Positions 59,977-64,000 of a stretch of DNA of 64,000 nucleotides are shown in pieces. This stretch comes from Skermanella stibiiresistens SB22. Its GTDB lineage: Bacteria > Pseudomonadota > Alphaproteobacteria > Azospirillales > Azospirillaceae. Under the pieces are notes generated by a model that ran no database searches, was not told where the DNA came from, and saw only the letters and a program-made list of their open reading frames with translations. A program made the position numbers and the translations under genes. How positions within the stretch are numbered: position 1 is the stretch's first letter; the number at the start of each line of letters is the position of its first letter. The stretch spans positions 1-64,000 of the forward strand of contig NZ_AVFL01000011.1 of assembly GCF_000576635.1 (NCBI RefSeq), in the 5' to 3' direction.

Positions 59977-62900
59977 TCAGGCCGCGTCATGCAGGAAGCT
60001 GTCCTTGACCCGCGCCAGGGCTTCCGCCCCGGCGCTGGCGATGGCGTCGCCCAGCGGGCCGACGTTGGCGGCATCCCGCGCCCGGCACGCCGCGTCCATG
60101 TCGCGCCCCAGAGCCTCCAGCCGGCGCGCTCCCATGTTGCCCGCCGTCGAAATCAGGTCGTGGGCCTCGCGGCGCAGCGCGTCCAGATCGCCCGCCCCGG
60201 CCTTCGCGATGATGCGCTCGATTCGCAGTTCCAGGTTCTCGACAAAGCTGGTCACCAGATCGCGGAACTGCTCCGGCGGCACGTCGGCCCGCAGGTCGCC
60301 CAGCACGGGTACGTCGAGCACAGGCAAACCCCGCGGCACCGCGCCGCCGGTCTCCCCCGCCTTGACCTCCGCGACCGCGCCGGCCGCCACCTCGCGCCTC
60401 GCCGTCCAGCCCGCCACGATCGACAGGAAGTTTTCCGGCGCGAAGGGCTTGGAGACATAGTCGTCCATCCCGGCGGACAGGTATTCCTCGCGCATGCCGC
60501 TCATGGCGTTCGCCGTCATCGCGACGATTGGAACCGCCCCGGCCGGGCCGGGCAGGGCGCGGATCGCCCGCGTCGCCTCGATGCCGTCCATGCCGGGCAT
60601 CTGGATGTCCATCAGGATGGTGTCGTAGCGGGTCGCCGTCGCCGACGCCACGGCGGCCTCGCCATTCTCGGCCGTGTCGACCCGATAGCCCGCCCGCGTC
60701 AGCATGATCGTCGCGATGCGCAGGTTGATCTGGTTGTCATCCACCAGCAGCACCCGCGCGCCCTCGGCGGTGACCGTCCTGACCGGAGCCGTCACCACCC
60801 GCCGCCGCTCAGGCTGACCCGCCACCGTCACCTGATCGTGCAGCCTCAGCAGGCAATCGCTGATCGCCTGCTGGCGCAGCGGTTTGGTCAGCATCGCGTC
60901 GAACGCGAACTCGCCGGCGTTCCTGTTGTCCAACTCGCCGACCGACGACGCCAGCACGACCTTCAAGTCATGGAACAAGGGGTTGGGCCGGATCCACGAC
61001 AGCAGCGTCTCGCCAGACATGCCCGGCATGTGATGGTCGGTCATGACGATGTCGAACGGCGCCGAGGCCTGCCATGCGTCGTTCAGCGCGCCCAGCGCCT
61101 CCAGCCCGCCGCCGACGTCGTGGACCTCCAGCCCCAGTTGCGTCAGGTGGTGGCGCAGGATGCGGCGGTTCATCTCCAGATCGTCGACGACCAGTACCCG
61201 AAGCCCACGCAACTGCTCCGGCAAGGCCCGCGCGCTGACCACCAGCCCGGCGGACGCCTCCAGCGGCACGGTGAACCAGAACACGCTGCCGGCGCCAAGC
61301 TCGCTCGTCACCCCCAGATCGCCGCCCATCAGCGCCACCAGCTCCCGGCAGATCGACAGTCCCAGCCCGGTCCCGCCATAGCGCCGGCTGGTCGAGGCGT
61401 CGGCCTGCGTGAAGGGCTGGAACAGCCGCTCGATCTGCGCCGGCGTGATGCCTATCCCGGTGTCCCTGACCTCGAACCGCAGCCACGTCGCGGCTCCAGC
61501 CGCATCCCCAGTCCGGCCACCACCCCCGACCACCCCAACCTCGACCGACACCGAGCCGCGGCTGGTGAACTTGACGGCGTTGCCGACCAGGTTCATCAGC
61601 ACCTGCCGCAGCCGGGTAGGGTCGCCCCTGTAGGCCGCCTGGACCTCCGGCCCAACCAGCGCCCCGATCTCCAGCCCTCGTTCGCGCGCCTTGGGCGCCA
61701 GCAGGCCAACGACGCCCTCGACCACTTCGGAGACCATGAAGTCCATGATCTCCAACTCGACCTTGCCGGCCTCCAGCTTGGACACGTCCAGGATGTCGTT
61801 GATGATTCCCAACAGGGCGTCGGCGCTGTCGCGGATCGCCTCCGCGCAGGATTTTTGTTCCAGCGTCAGGTCACTGTCCAACAGCAGCGCGGTCATGCCC
61901 ATCACGCCGTTCATCGGCGTCCGGATCTCGTGGCTCATGCTCGCCAGGAACTCGCTCTTGGCCAGGCTGGCCTCCTCCGCCCGGCCGCGTTCCTTTTCGG
62001 CCTCCAGGCGGGAGCGGTCCAGATCCTCGGCGATGGCGACCAGATCCTCCGCCTGACGCTCCAGCTGGTCGCGCGCCGCCACCATCTCCCGGTCGTGGTC
62101 GACATAGACCGACACGTCCCTGCCAGTGCCGCGATAGCCCGCGAATTCACCATCCCGCCCGAACACCGGCTTGCCGCTGATGATGATGTGGCGTTCATAG
62201 CCATCCTCGCCGACCAGCGAATAGGCGAAGTCGCGGAACGGCAGCCGCGCCGCCAGATAGCCGTCATACGTCACCCAATGGTCGGCATCGCCTCGCGCCC
62301 CGCTACCCGCATCGACCCCCTCGGCCGGCTCGACTCCTTCGAAGGAGGCGGCGAGTTCGCGGCGGTGCTTGCCGATCACACCAGCCGGATCCAGGGAGAT
62401 CGACCGGACACCCTCGCTCATGAAGGTGAAGCGATGGTCCGGTCCCGTCTCCCAGAACCAGTCGGTCGAGACCTCGGCCAAGTCGCCAAGCCGCTGCGTC
62501 GCATCGTCGACCCGTTCCGACATGTCGTTGAAGGCACGCGCCAGATCGGCCAACTCGCCGCCCGACGGCAGCATCGCCGCCCGCACGCCCCGTTTGCCCG
62601 CCGCGATCTCTCCCGCCGCCACGGACAGCACGTCGATCCAGCCCAGCACCCACCGCCGGGCCCCGGCCAGGGCGAGGCAGATGCTGGTGGCGACCGACAG
62701 GAGCAGGATGCCGATCGACAGATTGAAGCGCCATTGGGCACCAGCCAGCGCCGCGTCCCGGTTTCGCCCCACCGCCAGGACCGCGTCGCCAACCTGGACG
62801 AAGCCGAACAGCCGCTCGACGCCGTCCAGTCCCACCGCGTCGGCGACACCGCTGCCCTCCGACAGCAGGCGCCGCACCAGGGGATTGTCGGCGAACGACC

Positions 62901-63573
62901 GGCCGAGATACGACGCCGTGTCCGGATGATGGGCCAACATCGCGCCATGGCTGTCCAGCAGCATCATGACGGTGTCCGGCTTCTGGCGCGCCTCGGCCGC
63001 CGTGCGGTTGATCCAGTCCAGATCCATCGACACGCCGATCACCGACGTCACCGCGCCGTCGGCGCCGACCATCGGCAGGGCGGCGACCATGATCGGCTTG
63101 CCCGTCAGCTTGGCGGTCAGGAAGCCGCTGACCGCCAGGGTCCTGGTGGCGACGGCTTGCTTGAAGTACTCCCGGTCGGAAATGTTGAGCGATTGACGCA
63201 ACATCTCGGCGCCGGAGCCACAGGTGATCGCGCCGTCGGCCCCCGCGCGCCAGATCGCCGCCGCCCAGGGTTGTTCGCCCGCGACATTGGCCAGGACCTC
63301 GCCGCACTCCGCCGGCCCGCCGGCCTGAACCGTCGGCACCTTGGTCAGGACGGACAGCAGGGTGCCAGCCGCCGCCTCTATCTCCTCGTGCCACGACGCG
63401 GAAATCCGGGCGAGCGTGAACGCCTCCGCGTAGGCGGACTCCATGTCGTCGCGGATCTGCCGATGGGCCAGATAGCCAACCAGACTCGCGCACGGAATGA
63501 CGGAAACCGCCAGCAGCAGAAGCAACCTCGCTTTCAAGGTGCGCGTTCCATTGCTTTTCGGGTGGATTGTCAC
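59977..63573 (-). CDS. Hybrid sensor histidine kinase with double receiver and HPt domain
   Basis: The 1198-residue protein starts at a GTG (63573) preceded by AAAGGAG. Order: membrane helix (about 17-37), periplasmic Cache-type sensor (40-280), second helix (about 282-302), HAMP (305-360), PAS (370-510), coiled linker, HisKA with His548 ([12 protein letters not shown]), HATPase ([15 protein letters not shown]), receiver 1 with Asp846 (MTDHHMPG), receiver 2 with Asp989 ([11 protein letters not shown]) and HPt with His1138 ([14 protein letters not shown]). This is a full phosphorelay in one chain. No response regulator is adjacent, so the output is unknown. Confidence 0.93.
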   Translation of the reverse strand: MTIHPKSNGTRTLKARLLLLLAVSVIPCASLVGYLAHRQIRDDMESAYAEAFTLARISASWHEEIEAAAGTLLSVLTKVPTVQAGGPAECGEVLANVAGEQPWAAAIWRAGADGAITCGSGAEMLRQSLNISDREYFKQAVATRTLAVSGFLTAKLTGKPIMVAALPMVGADGAVTSVIGVSMDLDWINRTAAEARQKPDTVMMLLDSHGAMLAHHPDTASYLGRSFADNPLVRRLLSEGSGVADAVGLDGVERLFGFVQVGDAVLAVGRNRDAALAGAQWRFNLSIGILLLSVATSICLALAGARRWVLGWIDVLSVAAGEIAAGKRGVRAAMLPSGGELADLARAFNDMSERVDDATQRLGDLAEVSTDWFWETGPDHRFTFMSEGVRSISLDPAGVIGKHRRELAASFEGVEPAEGVDAGSGARGDADHWVTYDGYLAARLPFRDFAYSLVGEDGYERHIIISGKPVFGRDGEFAGYRGTGRDVSVYVDHDREMVAARDQLERQAEDLVAIAEDLDRSRLEAEKERGRAEEASLAKSEFLASMSHEIRTPMNGVMGMTALLLDSDLTLEQKSCAEAIRDSADALLGIINDILDVSKLEAGKVELEIMDFMVSEVVEGVVGLLAPKARERGLEIGALVGPEVQAAYRGDPTRLRQVLMNLVGNAVKFTSRGSVSVEVGVVGGGGRTGDAAGAATWLRFEVRDTGIGITPAQIERLFQPFTQADASTSRRYGGTGLGLSICRELVALMGGDLGVTSELGAGSVFWFTVPLEASAGLVVSARALPEQLRGLRVLVVDDLEMNRRILRHHLTQLGLEVHDVGGGLEALGALNDAWQASAPFDIVMTDHHMPGMSGETLLSWIRPNPLFHDLKVVLASSVGELDNRNAGEFAFDAMLTKPLRQQAISDCLLRLHDQVTVAGQPERRRVVTAPVRTVTAEGARVLLVDDNQINLRIATIMLTRAGYRVDTAENGEAAVASATATRYDTILMDIQMPGMDGIEATRAIRALPGPAGAVPIVAMTANAMSGMREEYLSAGMDDYVSKPFAPENFLSIVAGWTARREVAAGAVAEVKAGETGGAVPRGLPVLDVPVLGDLRADVPPEQFRDLVTSFVENLELRIERIIAKAGAGDLDALRREAHDLISTAGNMGARRLEALGRDMDAACRARDAANVGPLGDAIASAGAEALARVKDSFLHDAA

Positions 63574-63888
63574 GATCGCTCCTTTGGACTTGCGCCGGGA
63601 GGATGCGGACTCATTGGTTACCTTACCACTAAGACGAAGGATATGTCGTATTCTGCCAAACTAAATAACGAACATAAATAAAAGGCCAACATTGGAGTCA
63701 TCACTGCGTTAACCCCCCGATCCTGGGAAAATGGGAACAATTTCATTTCAATTGCGTTCCACATTGCATGGGATTGAGGAGGTTATGTTGGACAAGACCG
63801 AACAGGTGATTTGCTTATCTTCAATCGCTCCTATAGTTGCTATCGCGGCGAATGGCCGGGCGATCGGGTTGGAGCGGGGAGTGCGCGC
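63574..63888. other. AT-rich divergent gap
   Basis: A 315-bp AT-richer region upstream of the histidine kinase. It contains the kinase ribosome-binding site and an AT-rich stretch (63640-63700) likely to hold a promoter, but no motif I can define. Confidence 0.4.
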
Positions 63889-64000
63889 GTGACGGGAGAC
63901 AGGCACAAGGAGGGCGACGCGGAACCGCGCGGCATCGACATCCAAGGCGAGGGCCGCCAGAGCAGCCACGGCGTTCCCGCCGAGGGAATGCCCGACCACA
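63889..64000 (+). CDS. Possible start of a gene running off the window
   Basis: A GTG at 63889 follows GGAGCGGGGAG at a good distance and opens a polar, high-GC3 frame (MTGDRHKEGDAEPRGIDIQG) to the edge. An opposing minus-strand frame (63748 to edge) contains VGHSLGG, an alpha/beta-hydrolase-like elbow, but then runs into AT-rich sequence. Only one can be real; I slightly favour the plus frame. Confidence 0.3.
   Translation, partial: MTGDRHKEGDAEPRGIDIQGEGRQSSHGVPAEGMPDH

Noticed and set aside
59989-63681. Open frame of 1230 codons antisense to the histidine kinase
   Set aside because: It is the complement of a high-GC gene with clear kinase domains; its translation is Arg/His/Gln-rich with no domain, so it is a shadow frame.
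63748-63999. Minus-strand frame with VGHSLGG, possibly an alpha/beta hydrolase entering from the right
   Set aside because: After the motif only about 75 residues remain and they run into AT-rich, non-conserved sequence; too little to call, and the plus frame is equally open.

Overview
The window is high-GC DNA from an alphaproteobacterium and is dominated by a photosynthesis gene cluster (PGC) of about 45 kb. The type-II reaction centre genes (pufLM, puhA), LH1 genes (pufBA), a tetraheme cytochrome (pufC), the bch and crt genes and the regulators aerR and ppsR identify an anoxygenic purple phototroph. The aerobic cyclase acsF is present and no bchE lies in the window, which fits bacteriochlorophyll a synthesis in oxygen. 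Gene style and content suggest a Rhodospirillales/Azospirillaceae-like organism; that placement is an inference.

Layout of the PGC. 1-1910: end of bchD, then bchO. 2019-4219: an inserted cassette of an alpha/beta hydrolase, a translationally coupled serine protease and a small protein, in the interval where related clusters often carry crtA or tspO. 4266-7222: crtI, crtB and two tiny single-span membrane proteins. 7245-9691: crtC and crtD on the minus strand. 9840-20508: crtE, crtF, then bchCXYZ-pufBALMC, closed by a strong terminator. 20572-27031: accessory genes (VapBC-like pair, autotransporter subtilase, S9 peptidase, GxxExxY gene with satellite repeats). 27062-42477: minus-strand superoperon bchFNBHLM-lhaA-puhABC-orf-acsF-puhE-hemA, read right to left, with most genes overlapping by a few bases. 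42718-45279: aerR and ppsR.

Regulation is partly readable. Palindromes of the PpsR/CrtJ type (TGT-N12-ACA) lie before crtE/crtD, bchC, bchF/aerR and ppsR, and a weaker one before crtI. A large hairpin between pufA and pufL is the usual segmental mRNA stability element.

45304-64000 is non-photosynthetic: aldo/keto reductase with divergent LysR regulator, DUF1264-like lipoprotein, atypical SDR, a [2Fe-2S]-ferritin-like fusion preceded by a sigma-54-like promoter, a metal P-type ATPase with divergent MerR regulator and textbook operator, a DASS transporter, a PRC-barrel protein, an AbiEi/AbiEii-like pair whose first member carries a nuclease-like domain, a repeat-rich gap, a lone phage terminase small-subunit-like gene and a large hybrid histidine kinase. 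I see no rRNA, tRNA, CRISPR array or complete insertion sequence.

The best leads for undescribed biology are the hydrolase-protease-small protein cassette in the PGC, the two tiny membrane proteins after crtB, the C-terminally extended LH1 beta, the ferredoxin-ferritin fusion with its promoter, and the AbiE-like pair with nuclease fold.
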